NCBI GenBank assembly: GCA_016704565.1
Contig: JADIZV010000001.1
Coordinates: 558,001-622,000 of the forward strand
Direction of reading: 5' to 3'
Length of the DNA stretch: 64,000 nt
Source: Candidatus Phosphoribacter baldrii
GTDB taxonomy: Bacteria; Actinomycetota; Actinomycetes; Actinomycetales; Dermatophilaceae
In this document: positions 34,219-42,615 of the stretch, piece by piece
How the letters are laid out: each line of letters opens with the position of its first letter
How positions within the stretch are numbered: the first letter of the stretch is position 1
Made by a program: the position numbers and the translations under genes
Notes under the pieces: generated by a model
The model's database searches: none
The model's input: the letters and a program-made list of their open reading frames with translations, nothing else
Told to the model about the DNA's origin: nothing

Positions 34219-35636
34219 GCGAGCCGTTGCTGCGCGGCCTGCTCGACCCGAGCCGCGCCGCCACCCTCGTCCAGGTCGCCGACACGACCCTCTCGTATGC
34301 CGCCCTGCTCACCTCCGCGTCCACCGTCGCCGAGGCGCTGGCTCGGGAGTCGTTGTCCCGCATCGCCATTGATGCGACTGCGAGCATGGACACGGTCGTC
34401 ACGGTCGTCGGGGCGTTGCTCGCCGGGGTCGAGGTGGTGCCTATCCCAGCGGACGCCGGGCCGGGCGAGCGTGCGCACATCCTGCACGACTCGGGGGCCG
34501 CGGTGTGGCAGGTGACGTCTCCCCCGGCAGAGGTGCGCGACCAAGAATCGCCCGGGAGGGCGGCATACCGGCTGCCGGACGTCTCCCCCGACGCGGGTGC
34601 CTTCGTGCTCTACACGTCGGGGACGACCGGGCTGCCCAAGGGGGTGCGGCTGTCGCGCCGGGCGGTCGCGGCTGGCCTCGACGCGCTGGCGGGCGCGTGG
34701 GCGTGGACCGCGAATGACGTTCTCGCGCATGGACTTCCGCTGTTCCACGTGCACGGGCTGGTGCTCGGAGTGCTCGGGCCGTTGCGGATCGGCAGCGGGC
34801 TGCGGCACGTGGGCCGACCCACCCCCGCCGCGTATGCCGCCGCCGCCCACGCCGGCGCGACGATGTTCTTCGCCGTCCCGACGATCTGGTCCCGGGTCGC
34901 CGCTGAGCCCGAGTATGCCGCGGCGTTGCGTTCCGCGCGGCTGCTGGTGTCTGGGTCGGCCGCCCTTCCCGTGCCCGTCTTCGAGCGCCTCCGGGAGCTG
35001 ACGGGCCACGAAGTGTGCGAGCGCTACGGGATGACCGAGACCCTCATCACCGTGGCGACCCGGGCCGACGGTGCTCGGCGCGCCGGGTGCGTGGGGGTGC
35101 CCGTTGCCGGGGTGCGAACCCGGCTGGTCGGCGAGGATGGTGACCCGGTCCCGTGCGACGGCGAGACGTTGGGTGAGCTGCAGGTCTGTGGCGCAACGCT
35201 GTTCGACGGCTACCTCGGCTTGCCGGAGGCGACGGCGGCGGCCTTTACCGCGGATGGGTGGTTCCGCACCGGCGATGTGGCGACCATCGCGCCGGACGGC
35301 TCGCATCGGATCGTCGGCCGAGCATCGGTCGACCTCATCAAGTCAGGCGGGTATCGGATCGGTGCGGGCGAGATCGAGGGGGTGCTGCTCGGGCATCCCG
35401 CGGTGGCCGAGTGTGCGGTCGTCGGAGTCCCCGACGACGACCTGGGCCAGCGGATCGTGGCCTTTGTCGTGCCCGCGCAGCAGCCGACGCCATGGCCTGG
35501 CGAGGACGTGGCTGCTGAGCTGACCGATCTCGTGGTCCGGGAGCTGTCGGTGCACAAGCGCCCGCGCGAGGTGCGTTTCGTGGATGCCCTGCCCCGCAAC
35601 GAGATGGGCAAGGTCCAGAAGACCAAGTTGACCTGA
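34215..35636 (+). CDS. Acyl-CoA synthetase (MatB-like AMP-forming ligase)
   Basis: A 473-residue ANL-superfamily ligase. The phosphate loop is VLYTSGTTGLPKGV (about residue 135). ERYGMTETL, GELQVCGATLFDGYLG, DGWFRTGDVA, RASVDLIKSGGYRIGAGEIE and the catalytic lysine in NEMGKVQKTKL follow in order. Length and the short N-terminus resemble malonyl/methylmalonyl-CoA synthetases, though substrate assignment is uncertain. It is translationally coupled to thpR. Confidence 0.88.
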   Translation: MSEPLLRGLLDPSRAATLVQVADTTLSYAALLTSASTVAEALARESLSRIAIDATASMDTVVTVVGALLAGVEVVPIPADAGPGERAHILHDSGAAVWQVTSPPAEVRDQESPGRAAYRLPDVSPDAGAFVLYTSGTTGLPKGVRLSRRAVAAGLDALAGAWAWTANDVLAHGLPLFHVHGLVLGVLGPLRIGSGLRHVGRPTPAAYAAAAHAGATMFFAVPTIWSRVAAEPEYAAALRSARLLVSGSAALPVPVFERLRELTGHEVCERYGMTETLITVATRADGARRAGCVGVPVAGVRTRLVGEDGDPVPCDGETLGELQVCGATLFDGYLGLPEATAAAFTADGWFRTGDVATIAPDGSHRIVGRASVDLIKSGGYRIGAGEIEGVLLGHPAVAECAVVGVPDDDLGQRIVAFVVPAQQPTPWPGEDVAAELTDLVVRELSVHKRPREVRFVDALPRNEMGKVQKTKLT

Positions 35637-35660
35637 GGTGCCGTCAAACCGGGGCGACGC

Positions 35661-36242
35661 TCACGGTTGGGCTGCCGGTGGCAGCTCGCTCAAGGCGGTC
35701 AGCCGAAGGATCTGTTGGGTGTGCTCGGTAAGGGTCACCCCGGCCCGCGTGTAGGTCCATCGCACACCCGAGATCGACACGACGTCCTGACCCAGGTCGC
35801 GAGTCACTCGGAACCGAAGCTGGACTCCAGGCAGGACTGCGCCGGGGCCCACCTCGATGGCGGAGCTGGTGAGCTGCGACGCCGAGGCCACCCCACCGCC
35901 GGAGGGCGTCGGCCCAACCCAGCCCAGCGCGGGCACCTCGGTCGGCGAGACGGCGGTGAAGCCGTCCGCCACCACGCCGTCAGGCACGCTCACCGCCTCG
36001 ACAGAGGTGATGGTGATCGGCACAGTGTCGGCGTTGCTCGTCGTCGCGAGCCACGTCACGAGGTCGCCCTGATGGACCCGCGTCAGCGTGACGCGCGGGA
36101 CGGAGTCTCCGTGGCGCAGCGACTGGCCAGTGGGCGTCGCATCGGGAGCGCAGCCGGTCAGCCCGAGGGCCATCGCGACCGCTGCCGACCACCCGGCCAG
36201 CCTGCGCACCGAGTGACGCGCGCCTGTGCGTCCCACGGCCAT
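35661..36242 (-). CDS. Lipoprotein of unknown function
   Basis: A 193-residue protein. An N-terminal basic and hydrophobic stretch ends in the lipobox LTGC (cysteine about residue 31). The mature part is beta-rich, with TWLATTSNADTVPITITSVE and VQLRFRVTRDLGQDVVSISGVRWTY, suggesting a small extracytoplasmic beta-sandwich. I do not recognise the family. It lies immediately downstream of the HNH gene on the same strand. Confidence 0.65.
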   Translation of the reverse strand: MAVGRTGARHSVRRLAGWSAAVAMALGLTGCAPDATPTGQSLRHGDSVPRVTLTRVHQGDLVTWLATTSNADTVPITITSVEAVSVPDGVVADGFTAVSPTEVPALGWVGPTPSGGGVASASQLTSSAIEVGPGAVLPGVQLRFRVTRDLGQDVVSISGVRWTYTRAGVTLTEHTQQILRLTALSELPPAAQP

Positions 36243-36268
36243 CGCGTTTCACCCCTCGCTCGCGGCAT

Positions 36269-37879
36269 TCAGAACGGTGGTGGTTCCGACATCGAGGGTA
36301 TGCCGTGCGCCCTCATCTCGTCCGGTCGGCGCGTATCTCTCCGCCGGGCTCGATCGGTCAGCGTGGGCGGGCCGTCTGGTGGTCTGGCGTGGTGGATCAG
36401 GGGCAGGTCGTGGGGAGCGCCCAGGACGGTGTCAGGGGCCGGAAGGGAGTCGAGCAGTTCGCGGAAGTCATAGGGGCTGGTGATGTAGCGGCGTCCGGCG
36501 AGGGTCGTCCAGGTGACCTCGTGGGTGTCCGGGTCGTGAGCGACCTCCCAGAGGCCGGTCGTCTTGAGCTGGTGGTGTCGTCGATGCTTGGCGGTGAGGT
36601 TGTCCGCGGTCGTCGGGCCGGTCGGCCAGGGGACGTCGTGGTCGAGGTCGCACCTGGTCGCGGAGACCTGGCAGCCGGGGGCACGGCATACCTGATCTCG
36701 GGTGACCACATGGGCGCGCACCCGCGGCGGCGGGACGTAGCGGTGGGTCGAGAGCTCGACGAGGGCGCCGGTCAGCGGGTCGGTGACCAGCCGCTGCCAG
36801 ACGCTGCCGAGTGTGAGGGCTAGGTCTCGGGCGTGGTCGGCGTGGATCCACCCGTGGCCGGGCAGCTCAGCCAGGCCCTCGCGAGCGCCCGTGAGCACGT
36901 CGAGGGGGACGATGACCTGCACGTGGGCAGCGGGGAGGTCACCCAGGCAGACCCAATCGATCTCGGCCAGCGGGCCCGTCGGCGCACAGCCACGCGACGC
37001 ATCCGCCACAACGGCAACATCCACAGGCGCAGCGGGGGCCGTCGAGCTGTGGCCAGCGACAGTCCCCCTGAGCAACAGGTCCAAGGCCACGTCGGAGCGC
37101 AGTTGGGCCAACGTCCGGTTCGGGTGGCGGCCAGCCGCTCGAATCCGGCGGGCGATCGTGTCGACCCGCTCGATCGCGGCAACCACCCGGCCGCCGTCAC
37201 CGGTGACCCAGACACACCCCGACCCGTCCGGGCGCAGCTCGGCGTGCGCGTCACGTCGAGTCAACGCCTCGATCCGGTTGCGGCTTGGGTCGCCACCTCG
37301 ACGGGTCAGCTCGCGTCGAAGTCGACGGCGCCGGAGTTGGTGGGAGGGCCGAGACCCATCCCGACACGGAGCGGTCACCGCACGCACCACCTCGTCGGCA
37401 GCCACCGGGGTCAGGTCAGCGGTGTCCTCGTGCAGGCCAATGACCTGCCACAGCGCCAGATCACCGACCGCCAACAGGGCCAGGAGGGTGTCGACCCGAG
37501 CGGGGTCAGCGACCGCGAGACTCAGTCTGCGGCGGCACTCGCTCTCCCCCAGGCCGGTCGCGGCCATCACCTCGTCGACCGCGCCCGAGTGGGCGACCGA
37601 CGCCGACCAGTCCCGCTCACCCGCCGTCGCCGCGGGCCGTCCCGGCTCAGCCAGCGCTTCGAGGTATGCCGCGTGCAGCATCCGCCAGGCCGCCAGCGCC
37701 GCTGCGTCGAGCCGGGACTTCAACCGTTCGATGAGCTCGATCAGGCCCAACGCGGCGGCCGCTGTCGGAGCGCCCGCCAGGGCCAGGCCGGTCGGCTCCG
37801 GCACTTCAAGGAGATCGCCGGGGGCATGCGGGAGGGCCAGCGCACTCCCGACGCCCTGCCCGACATGGTCCCGATTCAT
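36269..37879 (-). CDS. DUF222/HNH endonuclease (13E12-type)
   Basis: A 536-residue protein with a large helical DUF222 domain (about 30-350; AAALAAWRMLHAAYLEAL, TGLGESECRRRLSLA, HPNRTLAQLRSDVALDLLLRG) and a C-terminal HNH nuclease. The nuclease has CRAPGCQ, then CDLDHDVPW and KHRRHHQLK at about 395-440, with the usual zinc-site and catalytic histidines. It belongs to the 13E12 repeat family of Actinobacteria, several members of which have LexA sites in Mycobacterium. ATG 37879 is preferred because it lies 7 bases after a good -10; GTG 37885 is possible. Confidence 0.88.
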   Translation of the reverse strand: MNRDHVGQGVGSALALPHAPGDLLEVPEPTGLALAGAPTAAAALGLIELIERLKSRLDAAALAAWRMLHAAYLEALAEPGRPAATAGERDWSASVAHSGAVDEVMAATGLGESECRRRLSLAVADPARVDTLLALLAVGDLALWQVIGLHEDTADLTPVAADEVVRAVTAPCRDGSRPSHQLRRRRLRRELTRRGGDPSRNRIEALTRRDAHAELRPDGSGCVWVTGDGGRVVAAIERVDTIARRIRAAGRHPNRTLAQLRSDVALDLLLRGTVAGHSSTAPAAPVDVAVVADASRGCAPTGPLAEIDWVCLGDLPAAHVQVIVPLDVLTGAREGLAELPGHGWIHADHARDLALTLGSVWQRLVTDPLTGALVELSTHRYVPPPRVRAHVVTRDQVCRAPGCQVSATRCDLDHDVPWPTGPTTADNLTAKHRRHHQLKTTGLWEVAHDPDTHEVTWTTLAGRRYITSPYDFRELLDSLPAPDTVLGAPHDLPLIHHARPPDGPPTLTDRARRRDTRRPDEMRAHGIPSMSEPPPF

Positions 37880-37885
37880 GGTCAC

Positions 37886-37914
37886 ATACTACCCGAACAC
37901 CCGTTCGATTGCAA
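37886..37914 (-). promoter_or_regulatory. Promoter with LexA (SOS) box, probably leaderless
   Basis: Read on the reverse strand: -35 TTGCAA (37909-37914), 17-bp spacer, -10 TAGTAT (37886-37891), then ATG seven bases later, so the mRNA may lack a leader. The spacer contains TCGAACGGGTGTTCGG (37893-37908), which matches the actinobacterial SOS box CGAAC-N4-GTTCG exactly, so LexA should block the promoter. The rest of the gap to 37985 is AT-richer than its surroundings and shows no other feature. Confidence 0.72.
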
Positions 37915-37985
37915 GTCCAATCTCGTTGTGGACCAACGAAATAGCCGATAAGCTCCGCGCGCACCACGACACAACGGCAACCGTG

Positions 37986-39716
37986 TCAACGGCCCGGGGG
38001 CGCGCCTCCCGGCGGTGCTCCGCCGCCGATTCCGGCGCCAGGCACGCGGACCCCGCCGCCTCCGGTCAGCCCACCGATCCCGCCGCCAAAACCACCGAAG
38101 CCGCCGTTCGTCGGCAATGGTTGCGACGCGTCACCGATGACCACCGTGTCACCGAGCGACAACCCCGACAGGATCTGGACCTTCCCGCCGCCGACCGCCC
38201 CGATCTGCACGATCGTCGCCGTGACGACGCCGCTCTTGAGCAGCCCGACTGAGCCGGTGCCGGTGCCGACTCCGGTGACAGCCGACGCCGGCACGGTCAG
38301 CACTCCGTCGACCTTGGTCGTGACGATCGCGACCGACGCCTTGCCGCCCGTGCCGACCGCATCCGGGGCCGCAGGGACGAGCACGTCCACGGCATACGTG
38401 GAGGTCGAGGAGCCGCTCGCCGTGGTGGGCAGCAGGGCCACCTGGCTCACCGAGCCGTCCATGACCGGCACTCCCGTCACCGTGACGTGGGCGGACTGCC
38501 CGACCGCGACCGAGGCGAGGTTGGCCGCGGGGACCTGGAGGGTCACCTTCGCGGCGCCCGATCCGACGATCTGTATGCCGTTCGCCGCAGTCGCCGTGTC
38601 GCCCACCGCCCACGCGATGGCACCCACTCGACCGGCCATCGGCGCGGTCAAGGTCGCCGCAGCGAGGTTGTTCTTCGCCTTGGCCACGGCGGCCTCGGCA
38701 TTGGCGACGTTGGCGCGGTCAGTGATGAGCCGGGCCTCGCTCACCGTGCCGGACTGGGTCCGCGAGGCAGCCGCGGCTTGTTGAGCCGCGGCTGCCGCTG
38801 CGGCCGCCTTGGCCTGAGCTGCTGCCTGCGCTGCTGCCGCCGCAGCGGCCTTCGCTTCACTGGCCAGGGAACCGGCATACGCCGTCAGCGCCACGCCCGC
38901 CGCCTGCTGAGCCGTGGCGAGCGCCCCCAACGATGCCAGGCAGTCGGCGATCTCTTGAGCCGTCGGCAACGACGCCGCGGACGGTGACGAGGACGACGGG
39001 CTGCTGGTGACGCTGCTCGTGGCGGTGCTCGTCGGCGCGGCGGTGGTGATCGGGGCCGTCGACGTGGGAGCAGCCGTCGACGGGGCGGGCGACGTCGCGC
39101 CGAGCACGGGGGCACACACCGACGACGCCGTGGCCTGCGCGGCCGCGGCAGCAGCCAGGGCAGTCGACACCGCACTTTGCGAGCCGCCCGAACCGCCCGA
39201 GCCATTCGAACCGCCCGAGCCATTCGAACCGCCCGAGCTGCCCGTCGACGTGCCGCTGCTGGTGCTTGTGCGGCTGGCGCTTGAGCCAGCGGTGCTCGAG
39301 CTGCTCGAGCTCGCCGTCGATGCCGTCGTAGTGTCGGTCGATAGGGTCGCCCGGGCTTGGTCGAGGATGGCTTGCGCGTCCAGGACCGCCTGGTTCAACG
39401 GGACGGTATCCATCGTCGCCAGCGGCTGACCGGCAACGACGACGTCTCCCACGGCCACCGACACTCCAGTCACCGTCCCTCCGACCGGGAAATGCGCGGT
39501 GAGTTGACTGACCCGGGAGACCGAACCGGTGAGCGTCAGGGTCTGCTCGATCGAGCCGGTCGTGACCTGGCCGGTGCGCAAGGCGGCAGTCTCCGAAGCG
39601 GCACCGGCGCCATTGGCGACATACGAACCCCCGGCCACGACCAGAGCTGCCGCGCCGGCGACCCCCAAGAGGGGCGCCCACCGCCGTCGTCGGATCGTCA
39701 GCACTCGCTCAGCCAT
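37986..39716 (-). CDS. Second HlyD/MacA-type adaptor of the export operon
   Basis: A 576-residue membrane-fusion protein with an N-terminal membrane helix (about 12-33). Beta-barrel/lipoyl halves (LTGSVSRVSQLTAHFPVGGTVTGVSVAVGDVV and TLTAPMAGRVGAIAWAVGD) flank a helical hairpin greatly enlarged by low-complexity Ser/Thr/Ala/Gly sequence, including SGGSNG repeats (about 165-185), and an alanine-rich coiled coil (about 320-360). The C-terminus is a Gly/Pro-rich tail. ATG 39716 (MAERVLT) overlaps the upstream lipoprotein stop by 8 bp. It is the last gene of the operon; its role relative to the first adaptor is unclear. Confidence 0.82.
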   Translation of the reverse strand: MAERVLTIRRRRWAPLLGVAGAAALVVAGGSYVANGAGAASETAALRTGQVTTGSIEQTLTLTGSVSRVSQLTAHFPVGGTVTGVSVAVGDVVVAGQPLATMDTVPLNQAVLDAQAILDQARATLSTDTTTASTASSSSSSTAGSSASRTSTSSGTSTGSSGGSNGSGGSNGSGGSGGSQSAVSTALAAAAAAQATASSVCAPVLGATSPAPSTAAPTSTAPITTAAPTSTATSSVTSSPSSSSPSAASLPTAQEIADCLASLGALATAQQAAGVALTAYAGSLASEAKAAAAAAAQAAAQAKAAAAAAAAQQAAAASRTQSGTVSEARLITDRANVANAEAAVAKAKNNLAAATLTAPMAGRVGAIAWAVGDTATAANGIQIVGSGAAKVTLQVPAANLASVAVGQSAHVTVTGVPVMDGSVSQVALLPTTASGSSTSTYAVDVLVPAAPDAVGTGGKASVAIVTTKVDGVLTVPASAVTGVGTGTGSVGLLKSGVVTATIVQIGAVGGGKVQILSGLSLGDTVVIGDASQPLPTNGGFGGFGGGIGGLTGGGGVRVPGAGIGGGAPPGGAPPGR

Positions 39717-40656
39717 TGCTCGCCCCGGCCGTGGGGGCCCCACCGGGACCACCGGGACCACCCGGTCCACCGAGCCCACCTCCAGTCGTGCACGAGCCCG
39801 ACACCGGGTCACGCAGCACGATGGACGTCGCGGTGACCTTGCCGATGTCATCGGCCGCACCTATCGCTGTGGCACACAAGCCGACCTTGATGTCACTGGC
39901 CGCCGCCACCGTGGTCACCGTCACGGTCGTGGCCGCGAGGATCGCAACAGTGACGGGCGTCGTCGCGATCGTCGCGCCCGACGATGCTCCCGCGCCGCCA
40001 TCGCCCGCCCGGCCGATGCTCGCGACGATGAACTCCCCGTCACCCTTGCTCGTCACCTGGCCAGCCACCCCGAAGCCGCCGAAGCCGCGCCCACCCGGTC
40101 CGCCCGTCGCGCCCGGAGGCAGTTGGTCACCGGCCGGACGGTCCGTCGGGGCACCCGTCGGGAAACCGCCCCCCGCCCGTATGCCGCCCGCTCCCCCGAA
40201 GGCGTCCAGGCAGCTCCCGTTCACCGCCGGCGACACCTGCACCGACGCAGCTGACACGGGGCCGCTTGAAACTGCGGCGGACGCCGCGGTCGCATCGGTG
40301 GTCACGTTGCGGACCACGACACATGACCCGACCACAATGTCAGCGGGGGTCCCGGCAACGCTCCGGGTGATCCGGGTCGAGGCGGTCCAGCCCACTGCGG
40401 TCTGCTTGGTCGTCGACTGGACCTGCATCGTCGTCCCCTCGACCGCGGCGATCAGGCCCGTCACACCCGGCGTGCGCGTCGCCCCGTTGCCCGCTCCACC
40501 CGTTCGCCCGACACCAGCCCCCGCCGTGGTGGCACTCGGCGTAGCCGCCCCACCACCACACGCGGCCAAGGCAAGCGCCACCAGTGCGGCGGACGAAATG
40601 GCGCCGACGACTCGCGAGAGACGCGGACGGGAGGCGGGGGACGGCATACGGGACAT
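39709..40656 (-). CDS. DUF5666-like lipoprotein
   Basis: A 315-residue exported protein with lipobox LAAC (about residue 31) after a signal peptide. It carries two repeated modules of the type GLIAAVEGTTMQVQSTTKQTAV and GQVTSKGDGEFIVASIGRAG, resembling DUF5666 (short OB-like beta-barrels), each followed by VGSCVVVRN- or VGLCATAIG-type strands. Gly/Pro-rich tracts separate them and close the protein. Its position between permease and second adaptor suggests an extracytoplasmic part of the exporter; this is inference. Confidence 0.7.
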   Translation of the reverse strand: MSRMPSPASRPRLSRVVGAISSAALVALALAACGGGAATPSATTAGAGVGRTGGAGNGATRTPGVTGLIAAVEGTTMQVQSTTKQTAVGWTASTRITRSVAGTPADIVVGSCVVVRNVTTDATAASAAVSSGPVSAASVQVSPAVNGSCLDAFGGAGGIRAGGGFPTGAPTDRPAGDQLPPGATGGPGGRGFGGFGVAGQVTSKGDGEFIVASIGRAGDGGAGASSGATIATTPVTVAILAATTVTVTTVAAASDIKVGLCATAIGAADDIGKVTATSIVLRDPVSGSCTTGGGLGGPGGPGGPGGAPTAGASNG

Positions 40657-40663
40657 GGGGTTC

Positions 40664-41893
40664 CTATTCACTGCGGAGAGCTTCGATGGGGGCCAGGCGC
40701 GCGGCCCGACTGGCGGGATAGACGCCGGCGGTGATGCCGATGATGAGCGAGACGCCCAGGCCCGCAGCGGCAGCGACCGGCGAGATAGCGACGGGGAAGT
40801 TGACGACCCGCGGCAGGATGACCCCCCCGAGCATGCCCAGCCCGAGACCGGCCAGACCCCCGACCAACCCGAGCAGGCTGGCCTCGACAAGGAACTGGCG
40901 CAGGATGATCCGCGGGGTGGCGCCGAGCGCCTTGCGAAGGCCGATCTCACGGATCCGCTCGGTGACCGACACGAGCATGATGTTCATGACGCCGATGCCG
41001 CCGACGAGCAACGAGATCGCCGCGATGCTCGACAGCAGCACGGTGAGGATGCGAGTCGTCGAGGTGGCCGTGTCAACGAGCGCCTGCTGGCTGCTCACCG
41101 TGAAGTCTTGGCTCGTCAGAGTGACCCCGTGCGCCGACAGCAGGGCGTTGGTCGCTTCCTGGTATGCCGCCGACAGACTCGTCGAGTCCTTCGCCTCGAT
41201 GTAGATGGTCGAGACGCTGCGCGGGTTGGCGCTGGTGGACAGGCGGGCGGCATACGTGCTCTGCGGCATGATCACCAGGTCGTCTTGGTCGCCGCCCGTC
41301 GTGGAGCCCTCGGTGTTGAGCACGCCGATGACGGTGACGTTCTGCCCGCCGATGGTGATCGTCTGTCCGACCGCGGCGGCCCCGCCGAGGAGCTGGGTCA
41401 CCGTCGTGGTCCCGAGCACGACCACTGGGCTCTCGGACGCGAGCTCGTCGGCGGTGAAGAACCGCCCCAGGCTCACGGTCCGAGCCCGCACCGCGAGCCA
41501 ATCCGGTGTCGTTGCAACGACATTGCTCGTCCAGGTCGTCGTGCCCGCGACAAGGCTGAGAGACCCGCCCGACACCGGAGCGACCCGGGCGATATCCGGA
41601 GCAACCCCGGGGTCGGCGAGCATCGCGGCGTCGTCCATCGTCAGCGTGGTCGCACTGCCACGGCCCCCGCGCACCCCGGACGCGCTCGTCGAGCTGCCCG
41701 GTGTGACGATGAGCAGGTTGGAGCCGAGCTTGTTGATCTGATCGGTCACCTGCTTTTGGGCGCCCTGCCCCAGACCGACGGTGAGCATCACCGCGGCGAT
41801 CCCGATGAGGATCCCCAACATCGTCAGTGCGGACCGCAGTCGGCGGGTCCGCAAGGCGTCGTATGCCGTGCGCAAAGTCTCCAGCCAGGTCAC
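40664..41893 (-). CDS. MacB-type ABC permease
   Basis: A 409-residue permease. The N-terminal MacB periplasmic-core start (LRTRRLRSALTMLGILIGIAAVMLTVGLGQG) contains helix 1, followed by an extracellular domain to about 280. The C-terminal FtsX domain has three helices with IGVMNIMLVSVTERIREIGLRKALGATPR, a signature of MacB permeases. The start overlaps the ATPase stop (ATGA). In contrast to Gram-negative MacB, ATPase and permease are separate chains, as is common in monoderms. Confidence 0.92.
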   Translation of the reverse strand: MTWLETLRTAYDALRTRRLRSALTMLGILIGIAAVMLTVGLGQGAQKQVTDQINKLGSNLLIVTPGSSTSASGVRGGRGSATTLTMDDAAMLADPGVAPDIARVAPVSGGSLSLVAGTTTWTSNVVATTPDWLAVRARTVSLGRFFTADELASESPVVVLGTTTVTQLLGGAAAVGQTITIGGQNVTVIGVLNTEGSTTGGDQDDLVIMPQSTYAARLSTSANPRSVSTIYIEAKDSTSLSAAYQEATNALLSAHGVTLTSQDFTVSSQQALVDTATSTTRILTVLLSSIAAISLLVGGIGVMNIMLVSVTERIREIGLRKALGATPRIILRQFLVEASLLGLVGGLAGLGLGMLGGVILPRVVNFPVAISPVAAAAGLGVSLIIGITAGVYPASRAARLAPIEALRSE

Positions 41894-42615
41894 CGACGCG
41901 CTCCCATCGGCTCGTCCAGCCGTCCGTCGCGCATGACCACCATCCGTCGGGCGGCCTCGGCGACATCGTGCTCGTGGGTGATGAGGACGATGGTCCGGCC
42001 CTGGGCGTTGAGCTCGGCGAAGAGCTCAAGGACGTCGGCGGTCGAGGTCGAGTCGAGGTTGCCGGTGGGCTCGTCGGCGAGGATGAGGTCGGGCTCGGTG
42101 ACCAGGGCCCGGGCGACCGAGACCCGCTGCTGCTGGCCACCGGACAACTCCCCAGGGCGATGGTCGACCCGATCGGCCAAGCCGACCCGGGTGAGGGCCT
42201 CGACGGCCCGGCGCCGACGCTCGGCGCGGGGCACGCCGGCATAGATGAGCGGCAGCTCCACGTTGCGCCAGGCCGACATCGTCGCCAAGAGGTTGAACTG
42301 TTGGAAGACGAAGCCGATCCGCTGGTTGCGCACGACGGCCAGATCGCTCTCGCCCATCCCGGCGACGTCGACGCCCGCGAGCCAATAGCTCCCCGACGTG
42401 GGCACGTCGAGGCAGCCGATGATGTGCATGAGCGTCGACTTGCCCGAGCCGGACGGGCCCATGATCGCGACGTAGTCGCCCTGGTGGACCACGAGGTCGA
42501 CGCCCCGGACCGCAGCCACTTCCAGCGAGCCGGAGGCATAGGTCTTGCTCACGCTGCGCAACTCCAACAGCGCGTCCGGGGTGAGCGGTTGCGGGACGAA
42601 CGGCTGAAGGGTCAC
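41890..42615 (-). CDS. MacB/LolD-type ABC ATPase
   Basis: A 241-residue ATPase. Walker A GPSGSGKST is near residues 52-60, the Q-loop in FVFQQFNLL near 104, signature LSGGQQQRVSVARALV near 155 and Walker B LILADEPTGNLDS near 176, followed by the switch histidine in LITHEHD. It overlaps its neighbours by 4 bp on both sides, so stoichiometric translation with the adaptor and permease is likely. Confidence 0.95.
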   Translation of the reverse strand: MTLQPFVPQPLTPDALLELRSVSKTYASGSLEVAAVRGVDLVVHQGDYVAIMGPSGSGKSTLMHIIGCLDVPTSGSYWLAGVDVAGMGESDLAVVRNQRIGFVFQQFNLLATMSAWRNVELPLIYAGVPRAERRRRAVEALTRVGLADRVDHRPGELSGGQQQRVSVARALVTEPDLILADEPTGNLDSTSTADVLELFAELNAQGRTIVLITHEHDVAEAARRMVVMRDGRLDEPMGARR

